Source: Bolinopsis microptera (Eukaryota; Ctenophora; Tentaculata; Lobata; Bolinopsidae). From it: a stretch of DNA of 64,000 nt. Both the position numbers and the translations under genes were made by a program. Below the pieces are notes generated by a model. The model had not been told where the DNA came from and did not search any database. It saw nothing but the letters and a program-made list of their open reading frames with translations. The stretch spans positions 15,637,628 through 15,701,627 of the forward strand of contig NC_087075.1 of assembly GCF_026151205.1 (NCBI RefSeq), written 5' to 3'. Below are positions 11,234 to 26,200 of this stretch, piece by piece; the first letter of the stretch is position 1; every line of letters starts with the position of its first letter.

Positions 11234-14200
11234 CTGGGAAGTTTTGAGTTGTTAGTTGGGAGTTAAAACAAATGTTTGACAACTGACAAGCGATAGGAGC
11301 AATTATTATTAATAATGAAATAACTAATTAATTATTATTAATAATGAAATAACTAATAATCTAGAGAAGTGTTGCTACCTGAGCTGTATCAGGAGCTGCT
11401 CCTTTGTTGTTAGCCGTCTTCCTCTTAGCTATAAATTCCTGAAATTAAACCAGGTTAAATAGAAATTTGGTCGTTTATTGTAACCTGGTTAATAATATAT
11501 ATATATATATAATATTAATGGTACCGCACGAAAACTATCCATTTTCTAATGATCTCAAAAGTGGAAGGATAATATCAGGGGCGTGCGCAGGGGAGAGGCG
11601 ATGCAGGCGATAATATCCATTAACTTTACATCGTACCATTTGCAGTTTGCGAATAAGTTCAGCATTTAAAAAACCATAATCTTAATCATTGCATGCGAAT
11701 TACATTCGTCATCCATCTTAGATGATCTATGAGAAGCTTTGACCAACATTACGATCCCGGCAGATATTGTAGATAAGCAGGAACCAGCCTACCTTGACAG
11801 TTATTGGCACATCTCCAACATCTCCATATCACCCCGTATAAAACAGGAGTACAGTTTAACTTTACATATTTACATATTACCTAACATCCCACACCTGGTC
11901 ATCATTACGAAACAACCAGGAGTTAAACCTGACTGACTTCCCCAAATAACACGAAAGAGACATCAGGACCATCTGGCACATTCAAGAGAGACGCATAAAA
12001 TGAGGGGTTGTTCGGTGGTAACATTACGGAATAATATGACTTGGTAACAAATAATGCGCGGCGTTTAGTCACGTGGGGGTTTGCGCGGCGGCGTTTAGTC
12101 ACGTGGGGGTTTGTGCGGCCATCTGGTTTCTGTATGAGTGACATAATCATAATAATGGCGGGTTGGAGCGGTTAGAAATGAGTCTTCTGTCGGATGTCAT
12201 GAATAGTTTAGTATACATATTACATAATACTAGCAGGAACCCGTATAAAGGTATAACCCTAAAATAGTGTCAAGACTCAAGAGACTAAATAATTATTACC
12301 TATTTAATTCGCGTTTTTGACACCACTTGGGGGTTCAAATTTTGGGCTCTAAAACTCCTATTCCTTGGCCAATTTTTTATTTTTTCATGCTGATTTGGAG
12401 GCCATTAAAGCATTTGACCCAGTCAAAAAAGTATCAGTTGTATATCTTTTACGGTTTTTGCGGAAAGTCGCGTTAAAGTTGATGCCGTGGTGTCAGTAAA
12501 ATGGTACGGATAAACACATCCATATATATCGTCTCGCTTTATATATAGTAAGATTATGTTAGTGCAGAGCCCATTTGGTAAAATATAACAGTTTAGTATA
12601 CCAATCGGCAAACTAAGATAATGCCAATTTTGGTAAGAGGTTGTGAAGTCTTGAAGACAGAAATTCACTTTAAGCTCTAAAATCACGTCTTTGGGATGAT
12701 TTTCATCAATTTGGGATTGTCACTATAAAATAACTGTTTCTTGGACCACAGCACAGTGGTGCTGCAGTGGTCCACACTGTGCAAGTGATCCCCACTGTGC
12801 AAGTGATCCCCACTGTGCAAGTGGTCCCCACTGTGCAAGTGGTCCCCACTGTGCAAGTGTTCCCCACTGTGCAAGTGTTCCCCACTGTGCAAGTGGTCCC
12901 CACTGTGCAAGTGTTCCCCACTGTGCAAGTGTTCCCCACTGCGGCACTGTGTCCGTATTATACACGTACTTTTAAAAGACCAACTATAACGTAAGCAAGA
13001 AAACGAAAGTTTAATTGTAAAAAAAGTAAAAATTATATCAAAATATCTGACCTGTATGAACTTGTCAGTTGAAAGTGTGTCCCCCAGGTAGCTGACAACG
13101 TATTCTCGCACCTCCCTCGGAGACTCAACATCACGGAGAAACGAAATAAACGTCGGAACTGAGTTATTGATTGTTTAATTTAATTTATCAAATATAATAT
13201 AAATTAGTCAATCAAATATTTAATCGAATTTGTCTGTTTTTTATGTTTTAAATCAAAATACCAGCGAACAGGTACGAAGAAAAGTGATCAAAAGTTCGGA
13301 CATTAAACTGTTGCTCAGGATTTCCACAGAAGCGTAAAAGTGAAATAACTGAAATAAAACACACAAGAATGATAGTAATATGCACGTTTTAGGGTAAGAT
13401 TAAATAATTACTACAGTTACCATGGTTACTACAGTTACCATGGTAATTTCAGTTACCGTCTATGTGCTGGTTCTTGAAACCCGACACTTGAGATTCACAC
13501 CAGATTGTAAACTCGTCCTTTGGGGTAGAGTTGGCAAACATGTCGAGTAATGGTGCCTGGTTGTTCTTCTTCCTGTGGGCAACATCCGGTTATAAACGGT
13601 CACTGACTGTGGGCAACATCCGGTTATAAACGGTCACTGACTGGTTACCATAGGATCACCAACAGGGCAGTCGTGGGCAACATCCGGTTATAAACGGTCA
13701 CTGACTGTGGGCAACATTCGGTTATAAACGGTCACTGACTGGTTACCATAGGATCACCAACAGGGCAGTTCAGAGGCAACATCCGGTTATAAACGGTCAC
13801 TGACTGGTCACCATAGGGCAACATCCGGTTATAAACAGTCACTGACTGGTTACCATAGGGTCACCAACAGGGCAGTCGGGGGAAAGAAGCGGTTGTTCAA
13901 GGTCACTATAATTGAAGCTTTCAAAAGTAGATTCAGGGTGTCGAAAACAATTTGTGGACACAAAGTAAGTGGTATCCATATTCCTTGGCTAACGTTAGCA
14001 CTTTATCAGAAATTGCAAATCACCAAAACCAATAATAAATGTTGATCCTGTCCGAAGAAGCACATGAAAGTTGAGAGCTACTTCAAGAGGCGGGATAAGC
14101 AAAAGTTACCACTCCTGTTGCTGGGTTACCTGGAGGTTACTATGGTTACTTACGTAGTTGAGAGCTACTTACTTAGTGGGAGCTTTAGGTTGCTGTTGCT

Positions 14201-17200
14201 GTTGCTGTTGCGGTTTCTTCGGCGGAGGTTTGGTCTGTTTCTTGGGAGCAGGTCTGGGATCATCTTCTAACATTCCCGCTACTGGGTTCCAGTCGTTGTT
14301 TTGGGCCTGTGTTGAGGGTTGGGTTAGTTCAAGATTCTAGAAGTTTTACAGAAAATGCTGGCTGAATGTGAAACCTTATATCCCCATGTCAGAACAATCG
14401 CAAAGTTTCCAAAATATTTGAAACCTAAAATTCGTTCCCTTCAATACAGATCATTCATTAAACAACACGCAAAACATCAGTCCACCTTACGAATCAACGC
14501 CAGCAAAAGTTACCACGACCTCCCCCACTTACGTAGTTAAGATTCTGTTCCTGGGTTACCTGGAGGTTACTATGGTTACTCACGTAGTTAAGATTCTGTT
14601 CCTGGGTGGTTCTTCTCTCCTCCTCGCGCTGAATCTCCGCCAGAGATCTGGTCTTTGAGGGCTGCTTCTGTGTGGCCCATGTTGTAGCTCTAGATACTAC
14701 TGGCTCAGGATGCGCTTGCGTTCTCTGAGGACAGTGAGGACAATGAGGACAATGAGGACATTTGTTTATTAAAGCTAATCATAAAATCATCTTTGAATAA
14801 ATTTCTAATTTGAGATACTTTGCTATGACCCAATTCTGGCAAATTTTAAGTTGTTCTGAAACATATAAAAGGTTCTTACAGGGGCGGATTTCTTCATCTT
14901 GGCCTCATCTTGCTGAATTTGAGAGAGCGGTATTGACACAGCATCAGGTTTACCCCACGTTTTCGTGGTGGGTTGGTGAGTTCGTGTAGCAGATTTGGTA
15001 ACATTCGTTTTAGGCTGAAACAGTGGTAGTGTAGTTACAAAATGTGTAAATTGTTTAACAGCTTGGAAAAGAGGTTGCTCACTGACAGTATCCAGCAAGC
15101 AGCACAAGTAGTCATGCTTCTAATCTATGTAAATCTGTACGAATCCCTTAATTTTTCCTTTTATAAAGCTAGCCGCACAGAACTAAACTTGAATGTCGAC
15201 TGAAGAAAACCAACAACAAGTTGTGCCCCCCCTCCCCCCTCCCCAGGTTGTCCCCCCCCCCTCCCCAAGTTGTGCCCCCCGGCCACTTCCCCAGTTGTTC
15301 CACTAACCATGTTAGCCCAAGGATTCGTGTTCTCCTGCGCTGGAGGTGATTTAGACACCTTTGTTGCCCAAACATTTTCCTGTTCTCGTCTCTTTACAGC
15401 AGCAGCTTGTTCAGCGGCAGCATGCCGTGCCTGTTCTTCCCTTCTCGATTGTTCTTCACGGCGTAATTGCTCATCACGTTTGGCCTTCGCGTCAGCTTGA
15501 CGACGAGCTTCTTTGATGGCTGATGCCTGAGAGAGTAACCCTGGTAACTGAGAGCTAGAGGTGTCTAGAGAGGTGTCAGAGTCACAAGATTGAGAGGTGC
15601 TCAGAGTCACAAGATTGAGAGGTGCTCAGAGTCACAAGATTGAGAGGTGCTCAGAGTCACAAGATTGAGAGGTGTTCAGAGTCACAAGATGAGAGGTGCT
15701 CAGAGTCACAAGATTGAGAGGTGCTCAGAGTCACAAGATTGAGAGGTGCTCAGAGTCACAAGATTGAGAGGTGCTCAGAGTCACAAGATTGAGAGGTGTT
15801 CAGAGTCACAAGATTGAGAGGTGCTCAGAGTCACAAGATTGAGAGGTGCTCAGAGTCACAAGATTGAGAGGTGCTCAGAGTCACAAGATTGAGAGGTGCT
15901 CAGAGTCACAAGATTGAGAGGTGCTCAGAGTCACAAGATTGAGAGGTGCTCAGAGTCACAAGATTGAGAGGTGCTCAGAGTCACAAGATTGAGAGGTGCT
16001 CAGAGTCACAAGATTGAGAGGTGCTCAGAGTCACAAGATTGAGAGGTGTCAGAGTCACAAGATTGAGAGGTGTTCAGAGTCACAAGATTGAGAGGTGCTC
16101 AGAGTCACAAGATTGAGAGGTGTTCAGAGTCACAAGATTGAGAGGTGCTCAGAGTCACAAGATTGAGAGGTGCTCAGAGTCACAAGATTGAGAGGTGCTC
16201 AGAGTCACAAGATTGAGAGGTGTTCAGAGTCACAAGATGAGAGGTGCTCAGAGTCACAAGATTGAGAGGTGCTCAGAGTCACAAGATTGAGAGGTGCTCA
16301 GAGTCACAAGATTGAGAGGTGCTCAGAGTCACAAGATTGAGAGGTGCTCAGAGTCACAAGATTGAGAGGTGCTCAGAGTCACAAGATTGAGAGGTGCTCA
16401 GAGTCACAAGATTGAGAGGTGTTCAGAGTCACAAGATTGAGAGGTGCTCAGAGTCACAAGATTGAGAGGTGCTCAGAGTCACAAGATTGAGAGGTGCTCA
16501 GAGTCACAAGATTGAGAGGTGCTCAGAGTCACAAGATTGAGAGGTGCTCAGAGTCACAAGATTGAGAGGTGCTCAGAGTCACAAGATTGAGAGGTGCTCA
16601 GAGTCACAAGATTGAGAGGTGCTCAGAGTCACAAGATTGAGAGGTGTTCAGAGTCACAAGATTGAGAGGTGCTCAGAGTCACAAGATTGATAGGTGCTCA
16701 GAGTCACAAGATTGAGAGGTGCTCAGAGTCACAAGATTGAGAGGTGCTCAGAGTCACAAGATTGAGAGGTGCTCAGAGTCACAAGATTGATAGGTGCTCA
16801 GAGTCACAAGATTGAGAGGTGCTCAGAGTCACAAGATTGAGAGGTGCTCAGAGTCACAAGATTGAGAGGTGCTCAGAGTCACAAGATTGAGAGGTGCTCA
16901 GAGTCACAAGATTGAGAGGTGTTCAGAGTCACAAGATTGAGAGGTGTTCAGAGTCACAAGATTGAGAGGTGCTCAGAGTCACAAGATTGAGAGGTGCTCA
17001 GAGTCACAAGATTGAGAGGTGCTCAGAGTCACAAGATTGAGAGGTGCTTAGAGTCACAAGATTGAGAGGTGCTCAGAGTCACAAGATTGAGAGGTGCTCA
17101 GAGTCACAAGGATTGAGAGGTGCTCAGAGTCACAAGATTGAGAGGTGTTCAGAGTCACAAGATTGAGAGGTGCTCAGAGTCACAAGATTGAGAGGTGCTC

Positions 17201-20200
17201 AGAGTCACAAGGTTGAGAGGTGTTCAGAGTCACAAGATTGAGAGGTGCTCAGAGTCACAAGATTGAGAGGTGCGCAGAGTCACAAGATTGAGAGGTGCTC
17301 AGAGTCACAAGATTGAGAGGTGTTCAGAGTCACAAGATTGAGAGGTGCTCAGAGTCACAAGATGAGAGGTGCTCAGAGTCACAAGATTGAGAGGTGTTCA
17401 GAGTCACAAGATTGAGAGGTGCTCAGAGTCACAAGATTGAGAGGTGCCAGAGTCACAAGATTGAGAGGTGCTCAGAGTCACAAGATTGAGAGGTGTTCAG
17501 AGTCACAAGATTGAGAGGTGCTCAGAGTCACAAGATTGAGAGGTGCTCAGAGTCACAAGATTGAGAGGTGCTCAGAGACACAAGATTGAGAGGTGCTCAG
17601 AGTCACAAGATTGAGAGGTGCTCAGAGTCACAAGATTGAGAGGTGCTCAGAGTCACAAGATTGAGAGGTGCTCAGAGTCACAAGATTGAGAGGTGCTCAG
17701 AGTCACAAGATTGAGAGGTGCTCAGAGTCACAAGATTGAGAGGTGCTCAGAGTCACAAGATTGAGAGGTGTCAGAGTCACAAGATTGAGAGGTGCTCAGA
17801 GTCACAAGATTGAGAGGTGCTCAGAGTCACAAGATTGAGAGGTGCTCAGAGTCACAAGATTGAGAGGTGCTCAGAGTCACAAGATTGAGAGGTGCTCAGA
17901 GTCACAAGATTGAGAGGTGCTCAGAGTCACAAGATTGAGAGGTGTTCAGAGTCACAAGATGAGAGGTGCTCAGAGTCACAAGATTGAGAGGTGCTCAGAG
18001 TCACAAGATTGAGAGGTGCTCAGAGTCACAAGATTGAGAGGTGCTCAGAGTCACAAGATTGAGAGGTGCTCAGAGTCACAAGATTGAGAGGTGCTCAGAG
18101 TCACAAGATTGAGAGGTGCTCAGAGTCACAAGATTGAGAGGTGCTCAGAGTCACAAGATTGAGAGGTGCTCAGAGTCACAAGATTGAGAGGTGCTCAGAG
18201 TCACAAGATTGAGAGGTGCTCAGAGTCACAAGATTGAGAGGTGCTCAGAGTCACAAGATTGAGAGGTGTCAGAGTCACAAGATTGAGAGGTGCTCAGAGT
18301 CACAAGATTGAGAGGTGCTCAGAGTCACAAGATTGAGAGGTGTTCAGAGTCACAAGATTGAGAGGTGCTCAGAGTCACAAGATTGAGAGGTGCTCAGAGT
18401 CACAAGATTGAGAGGTGCTCAGAGTCACAAGATTGAGAGGTGTTCAGAGTCACAAGATGAGAGGTGCTCAGAGTCACAAGATTGAGAGGTGCTCAGAGTC
18501 ACAAGATTGAGAGGTGCTCAGAGTCACAAGATTGAGAGGTGCTCAGAGTCACAAGATTGAGAGGTGCTCAGAGTCACAAGATTGAGAGGTGCTCAGAGTC
18601 ACAAGATTGAGAGGTGCTCAGAGTCACAAGATTGAGAGGTGTTCAGAGTCACAAGATTGAGAGGTGCTCAGAGTCACAAGATTGAGAGGTGCTCAGAGTC
18701 ACAAGATTGAGAGGTGCTCAGAGTCACAAGATTGAGAGGTGCTCAGAGTCACAAGATTGAGAGGTGCTCAGAGTCACAAGATTGAGAGGTGCTCAGAGTC
18801 ACAAGATTGAGAGGTGTTCAGAGTCACAAGATTGAGAGGTGCTCAGAGTCACAAGATTGAGAGGTGCTCAGAGTCACAAGATTGAGAGGTGCTCAGAGTC
18901 ACAAGATTGAGAGGTGCTCAGAGTCACAAGATTGAGAGGTGCTCAGAGTCACAAGATTGAGAGGTGCTCAGAGTCACAAGATTGAGAGGTGCTCAGAGTC
19001 ACAAGATTGAGAGGTGCTCAGAGTCACAAGATTGAGAGGTGCTCAGAGTCACAAGATTGAGAGGTGTCAGAGTCACAAGATTGAGAGGTGTTCAGAGTCA
19101 CAAGATTGAGAGGTGCTCAGAGTCACAAGATTGAGAGGTGTTCAGAGTCACAAGATTGAGAGGTGCTCAGAGTCACAAGATTGAGAGGTGCTCAGAGTCA
19201 CAAGATTGAGAGGTGCTCAGAGTCACAAGATTGAGAGGTGTTCAGAGTCACAAGATGAGAGGTGCTCAGAGTCACAAGATTGAGAGGTGCTCAGAGTCAC
19301 AAGATTGAGAGGTGCTCAGAGTCACAAGATTGAGAGGTGCTCAGAGTCACAAGATTGAGAGGTGCTCAGAGTCACAAGATTGAGAGGTGCTCAGAGTCAC
19401 AAGATTGAGAGGTGCTCAGAGTCACAAGATTGAGAGGTGTTCAGAGTCACAAGATTGAGAGGTGCTCAGAGTCACAAGATTGAGAGGTGCTCAGAGTCAC
19501 AAGATTGAGAGGTGCTCAGAGTCACAAGATTGAGAGGTGCTCAGAGTCACAAGATTGAGAGGTGCTCAGAGTCACAAGATTGAGAGGTGCTCAGAGTCAC
19601 AAGATTGAGAGGTGCTCAGAGTCACAAGATTGAGAGGTGCTCAGAGTCACAAGATTGAGAGGTGTTCAGAGTCACAAGATTGAGAGGTGCTCAGAGTCAC
19701 AAGATTGATAGGTGCTCAGAGTCACAAGATTGAGAGGTGCTCAGAGTCACAAGATTGAGAGGTGCTCAGAGTCACAAGATTGAGAGGTGCTCAGAGTCAC
19801 AAGATTGATAGGTGCTCAGAGTCACAAGATTGAGAGGTGCTCAGAGTCACAAGATTGAGAGGTGCTCAGAGTCACAAGATTGAGAGGTGCTCAGAGTCAC
19901 AAGATTGAGAGGTGCTCAGAGTCACAAGATTGAGAGGTGTTCAGAGTCACAAGATTGAGAGGTGTTCAGAGTCACAAGATGAGAGGTGCTCAGAGTCACA
20001 AGATGAGAGGTGCTCAGAGTCACAAGATTGAGAGGTGCTCAGAGTCACAAGATTGAGAGGTGCTTAGAGTCACAAGATTGAGAGGTGCTCAGAGTCACAA
20101 GATTGAGAGGTGCTCAGAGTCACAAGATTGAGAGGTGCTCAGAGTCACAAGATTGAGAGGTGTTCAGAGTCACAAGATTGAGAGGTGCTCAGAGTCACAA

Positions 20201-23200
20201 GATTGAGAGGTGTTCAGAGTCACAAGATTGAGAGGTGCTCAGAGTCACAAGATTGAGAGGTGTTCAGAGTCACAAGATCGAGAGGTGCTCAGAGTCACAA
20301 GATTGAGAGGTGCTCAGAGTCACAAGATTGAGAGGTGCTCAGAGTCACAAGATTGAGAGGTGCTCAGAGTCACAAGATTGAGAGGTGCTCAGAGTCACAA
20401 GATTGAGAGGTGTTCAGAGTCACAAGATTGAGAGGTGCTCAGAGTCACAAGATGAGAGGTGCTCAGAGTCACAATCAGCTTATCAGTTAAGCCGATTACT
20501 GTGGATAAAATTATTTAAATTGCACTGTCGAGTAATAGAAAAAGGTCACTTTAAACTCACAGTGGCTTCCTCCTGGGCCTTTGCGAGGGCCTTGGCTTCA
20601 GCAGCTGCCTGCTGCGCGGCTCGTCTCTCTTCAGCTACCCTGACTTCATCATCCCGCCGCTGCCTTTCTTCTTCATCTCTTCGACGCAGTTCTTCCTCCT
20701 TAAGTTTCACAAGATGTCGTTCTCTGGAAAATTTCACAGGTTAGGGTATGCACTGGGTTGATGGACGTAAAGTTAGGTGTTACATGTACAAGAAATAATT
20801 AGAAGGTGGGCATCAGATTAAATAAGAGTGCACTGAAGACAGTCGCATGATGTAACAATTATCTTTGGTTCCATGTTTATGAACATATAGCCTGTTTATG
20901 AACATAATAGCCTGTGGTCCCCAGGTAAACAGTGCGATGATATTTTGTAGACATGTGTCATGATGATGTGATGTCATAAATTTTACTTTACTTTACTACT
21001 TTACTTAACACATTTAAGTTTTACGTTAAATAACTGACCGTTTTTAAGATATGCACATTTGTTTGGCTGTCAGTTGTCAGTTTCACGACATGAACAATAT
21101 AATATAAGGTTCCCAAAATACACGGAACAGTCTACGAACGGATTTAGCCCCGGCCTGCGCGGCTGACCTGGACAGTTAAATGCGCGGCGCCCGCGCGGTA
21201 AATGACGATTGCGAACAAAAATAGGGACTAACTTTCGCCGTAAAAATGTTTTCGCGCGTTACGCATACTAACCTTGAACGTCGCATCTTGGCATTTTGCC
21301 CCAAATTTATGTTGAAACTTCATGATGATCTACTACGGCTTACTTAAAGTACAAATTACGCAAGGGTAGCATTTGTGTCGGGATACAAGATATAAATCTT
21401 ACAGCAATTAGTCTGGGAATCACAAGCAACAAACTTTTCTCTCTCGCAATAATACTCAGAGCAACGTAACGATTTAAAATCCACCAATAAGGTACATGAT
21501 TAATGTAGAAGCAAGGTATTGAGACATTATCTAACGCTCGATAAAGATGATGCTATCGCACTACACTGTCACCATCGCACTAAATTAGTCCATTTTTGGC
21601 AACGATCGAGTTCACCTGGTCAATATTCTAAACTATTTATAGACAGCCCTTTTATCGTGTTTATTGGTCCTGCAACACCATGTACGCCATAATTCATTGT
21701 GTCCCTGTACAGTATTTCCCGTTATGTCATGTATTTTATCGAATGACATTCTAATTTGTTTTTGAGCATGAAAATGTGAGAAGTATGAAATTTGACCTGA
21801 TTCATACAGTACCACTTCTAGCAAGTTTAACTTTTAATATTTGCGGTATATTTTAAAACATTTTCTAATTGTACATTCTGCAGAAACCCATGGGTAAATA
21901 CATCCAGGATCTTTTGAGATACCGTAATTATATGCATAATCAGGAATGTTGTATTCAAAATTAGGGATGAGATTATGTTGATAAAACAAACATTACCCTG
22001 CTCAACAAGTTACCCATAATATTAGCAATATCATAATATATATAAATGAAAGGAAGGTTCCTTACTTAAGATGCTAGACTTACTCACTAGACATACTCAT
22101 CTAGTGACTAGATGCTAATATTATGTGCATTATATTATTATACACCTGACAAAGCTACACTGAATGTATTTCCGAAGAGTTTTGATGTTCAATTACCAGT
22201 TATTTGTTGGATAATATCACGTTAAACTCAGTCAAACTCAAAACTAATAAAATATATTACAATATGTGTGATTTACATATCATATATGTATTATATACTA
22301 CAATATACTACAAAATACTACAATATACTATAATTACACGGTTCATCAAATGTAACCCTAGTTGTAAACAAGGGTAACCATGGTAACAAGGCTGCTTTTC
22401 TATAAAAACTATTTCTTTGGCTACTCTTTTAGTACTCGATATATCTTTTAACACCAAAATATTATTACTATACACAACATCCAGATATTCTAACACATTG
22501 TATCACTTAAGATCCCCGAAAGTTACAAATTTGCTCCAACTAAATGTTTGTAACCCAAAAACCCAAAAAATTCAATCCAATCTGTACTGACGATTTTTTT
22601 TCTCTAAGGGATTTGTTTTTCAGGTTTCTTTTGGTTGTTTGGTTGGTTTTTTTGTTTTTAGTTCTACAATAAGCATAAATTTAATCTTTAACTGTAATTC
22701 AAAAATGACCACATTAATTCAAAACCAAATTCAGAAGATTATGAATTACTCCCATTACTGTAAAATTTAGCAACTGATTCTAGATATTCTAGATATCAAC
22801 TACTCTAGTAATATCTTAGTAAACTTTTACTGGAACTACTAATAATTGTGTGCTCCTTCACAAATACTACTACTTGTGTGCTCCTTCACAAATACTACTA
22901 CTTGTGTGCTCCTTCATCAATACTACTACTAAACTAAAGAAGTGGAATGAAATGCTCCCCTTCCTGGAAATGAGTGACTAATGGTTACTAATGGTTACCA
23001 ATGGTTACTAATGAAATGCTCCCCTTCCTGGAAATGAGTGGTTAATGGTTACTAATGGTTACTAATGGTTACTAACTTACTAACTTACTAATGGTTACTA
23101 ATGAAATGCTCCCCTTCCTGGAAATGAGTGAGTGATGTCGGACCACTTTCCACGTGGCTTCCACAAGCTCCGCCTAATTTTGTCATTGACATAAAGTAAG

Positions 23201-26200
23201 ACAGCACAAATTGAGCACAAATCTTCGTAAAATAATTAATAAATGAATACAAGAAAACAGTGAAAAGGAGTGTAGATAAAGTGTAGATATAGCGGTACTA
23301 ACTGTTTTTTAGGGCAGCAACTGGATGGAAAAAAGGCGGACAAAGATAAAAAGGTAATTTTTCTATTTTTTTTTCTTAAAAACAACAATTATATGCACTT
23401 TTTAAAACAAGATCTTTCATTGTCCACTAAAAAACCATCCAAATCACTGCTTTGTTTTAAGAACCCATCGTAAAATTAAACATTCCGGTGCAATTCAAAT
23501 TTCGAAGGTTAATATCAGGTTTCCTTTTCATAACATATTAAGGCAATTTTCAGTTTTGAAAACCACATTCTTGTAGTTCCTTTTCTTATTTATTTGAAAC
23601 GGTAGGTGTCCCTTTCCCCTTGATTTGCAAAACCAACGTCGAACACATGGTTATGTTAAAAAAGTAGGTAGCAGCCTCCTTTTCGGCTCCGAATAAATTT
23701 GTATGAAAATTAGAAATTTAAGTGCACTCGAAGTTCTAATTTTACGATGTAGTTCACACTAAGAGATAAATCATCCGGAATCATGCAAGGTAACCATGGT
23801 AACAAGGTAACCATGGTAACAAGGTAACCATGGTAACAAGGTAACCATGGTAACAAGGTAACCATGGTAACAAGGTAACCATGGTAACAAGGTAACCATG
23901 GTAACAAGGTAACCATGGTAACAAGGTAACCATGGTAACAAGGTAACCATGGTAACAAGGTAACCATGGTAACAAGGTAACCATGGTAACAAGGTAACCA
24001 TGGTAACAAGGTAACCATGGTAACAAGGTAACCATGGTAACAAGGTAACAAGGTAACCACGGTAACAAGGTAACCATGGTAACAAGGTAACCATGGTAAC
24101 AAGGTAACCATGGTAACAAGGTAACCATGGTAACAAGGTAACCATGGTAACAAGGTAACCATGGTAACCAACTAACCATGGTAACAAGGTCGTTTAAGAC
24201 CAGTTGGGGGGGTACCAATGGCATAGAATGGAGACAAATGGCATAAAATTCATCAAATGGCATAGAAATTTCATGGCATAAATGGAAATTTTGTTTGGCC
24301 AATTCTCCATTTATGCCAATTTATGCCATGAATTTAGGTCTTCATATTTGACCTTTAGGATGACTTTAAATTCACAAATTATTATTAGTACTTGAATAAG
24401 AGACATGTTTCATGCTTTATAACGCTTGCAATGATCTTTAAAGATTCATATGACAAATAAAGAAAATAGAAATGTATTATATCAAACATATACCAAACAT
24501 TTGACTATTCAAGAAAAGCAAATTCGAAAGTAGGACCCTAGAGCGGAGTCAAATCGCCAGGGTAGGACTCTAGATCGGAACCCCGTTACCGGACCCATAC
24601 TATGAGGACCCTAGAGCGGAGTCAAATCGCCAGGGTAGGACTCCAGAGCGGAACTCCCTTACCGGACCCATACTATGAAGACTCTAGAGCGGTACCCACA
24701 TGCAAATTTTAGAGCGGTTAGAAATTTGAGAGTTAGTTTTGAAGATTGAGCTATGTTTTTTAATCAATGATTAATAATAGTCGTCACATAATGATGATAG
24801 AATTGATACAACTTATTATACATTAATCGTAATACTGCGAATCAAAATAGTTCACTCAGCTCCTCGACCATCATGTTCCTCAACATGTCAAGGTGGGAGA
24901 GTGAGACAATTTCATGATCGTCGTAGACTTTTACTAAATGTGCCAGTCGGCTGTCCTTGGTACGCTGACGGGCTCATTTTGCAGGAGGAGCATCCCCGTA
25001 ACTCTCCTTGAGCATCATCTCATCTGCACTGTAGTGGACTATTCTATGTAGACGGCTTGAAGAAAAGTCCAGATAGTTGGGTAAGAGTGTCCCAACATTG
25101 CTGCAAAATTTCTGTTAAAGGCCTCTGCGTAGTTGTTTGTCTTGTTGAAGTTGCAGGTAGTCCGGTCGACGAGGTTCCAGGATTGCGGAGGAAAGCGGGC
25201 AGGTTTGGTGCTACGAGCGGTGGAAACTCCCTGTACCCAATTCGTCATGAAGTAGTCAAGGAAGTCGTCGAGGCCAAGGTTGGAGGGTATAAGATCTAGG
25301 AGCTCCATGAAAGAAGGGAGAACATCGTCCACTGGGAGAAAGGCAAGCTGCATAGTGCATAAGTCTACGTATCCACACTCGAACAGGACCTGAAGTCCAG
25401 GAATTGGTAAGGGGGTCGTTAATTCCTTCGTCGTAGTCCTTCTTCAGTCCGTTCTCCCGTACCCATCTCAGCTGTTCGTCCCCGGATGAAGACGGCCTTC
25501 TCAGGAAGAGTTAAGTAATAACTGTTACTCAGCATATTGTAGATAGTTGTAAAGAGGAGTAGGAATCGAATGTGATATACTAAACTAAATTCTCTGTGAC
25601 ATTTATACTGCACTATCGAAATCACTAACAAGAACCGCTATGCAGTATGCGATGGGATCTGATCTGGAACATACCCTGTCACTAGACTGAACATGAGATA
25701 CCCTTAGTAGGTGCTAAAGTGTCACGCGATGAGATCCTCATTCCTAAATGATCTGCTTGAGTGCACGTACTAGGTCGGTATTTCGCTTAGCGAAATCACA
25801 TCGACCAGTTCATAATTATACCTCTTTATCAAAGAATCTTTTTGCATTTTAGAGTAGCATCAGGATATTTCAGTCAAATGGAAGAAGTTTATACCGAACA
25901 ATTGTCTAACGTATCTAAAAATTACAATATATATGATATGATGTATAATATAAATAATCTAGGACAATTTTCTGCTTCAACAACTCCATGAATTATTCTA
26001 ATCTCACTATTATAATAATCAATCACGAGTTGTATCTAATCTGATTTCAATCTTCCGACCAAACGTCCACTCTACAGTCCGATCTCAAATTTCTAACCGC
26101 TCCAAAATTTACATGTGGGTACCGCTCTAGAGTCCTCATAGTATGGTTTCGGTAAGGGAGTTCCGCTCTAGAGTCCTACCCTGGCGATTTGACTCCACTC

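Noticed and set aside
23710..24302. Three overlapping frames rich in LLPWLPCYHGYLVTMVT
   Set aside because: A 17-bp repeat without stops is open in all three frames of one strand; pure repeat translation.
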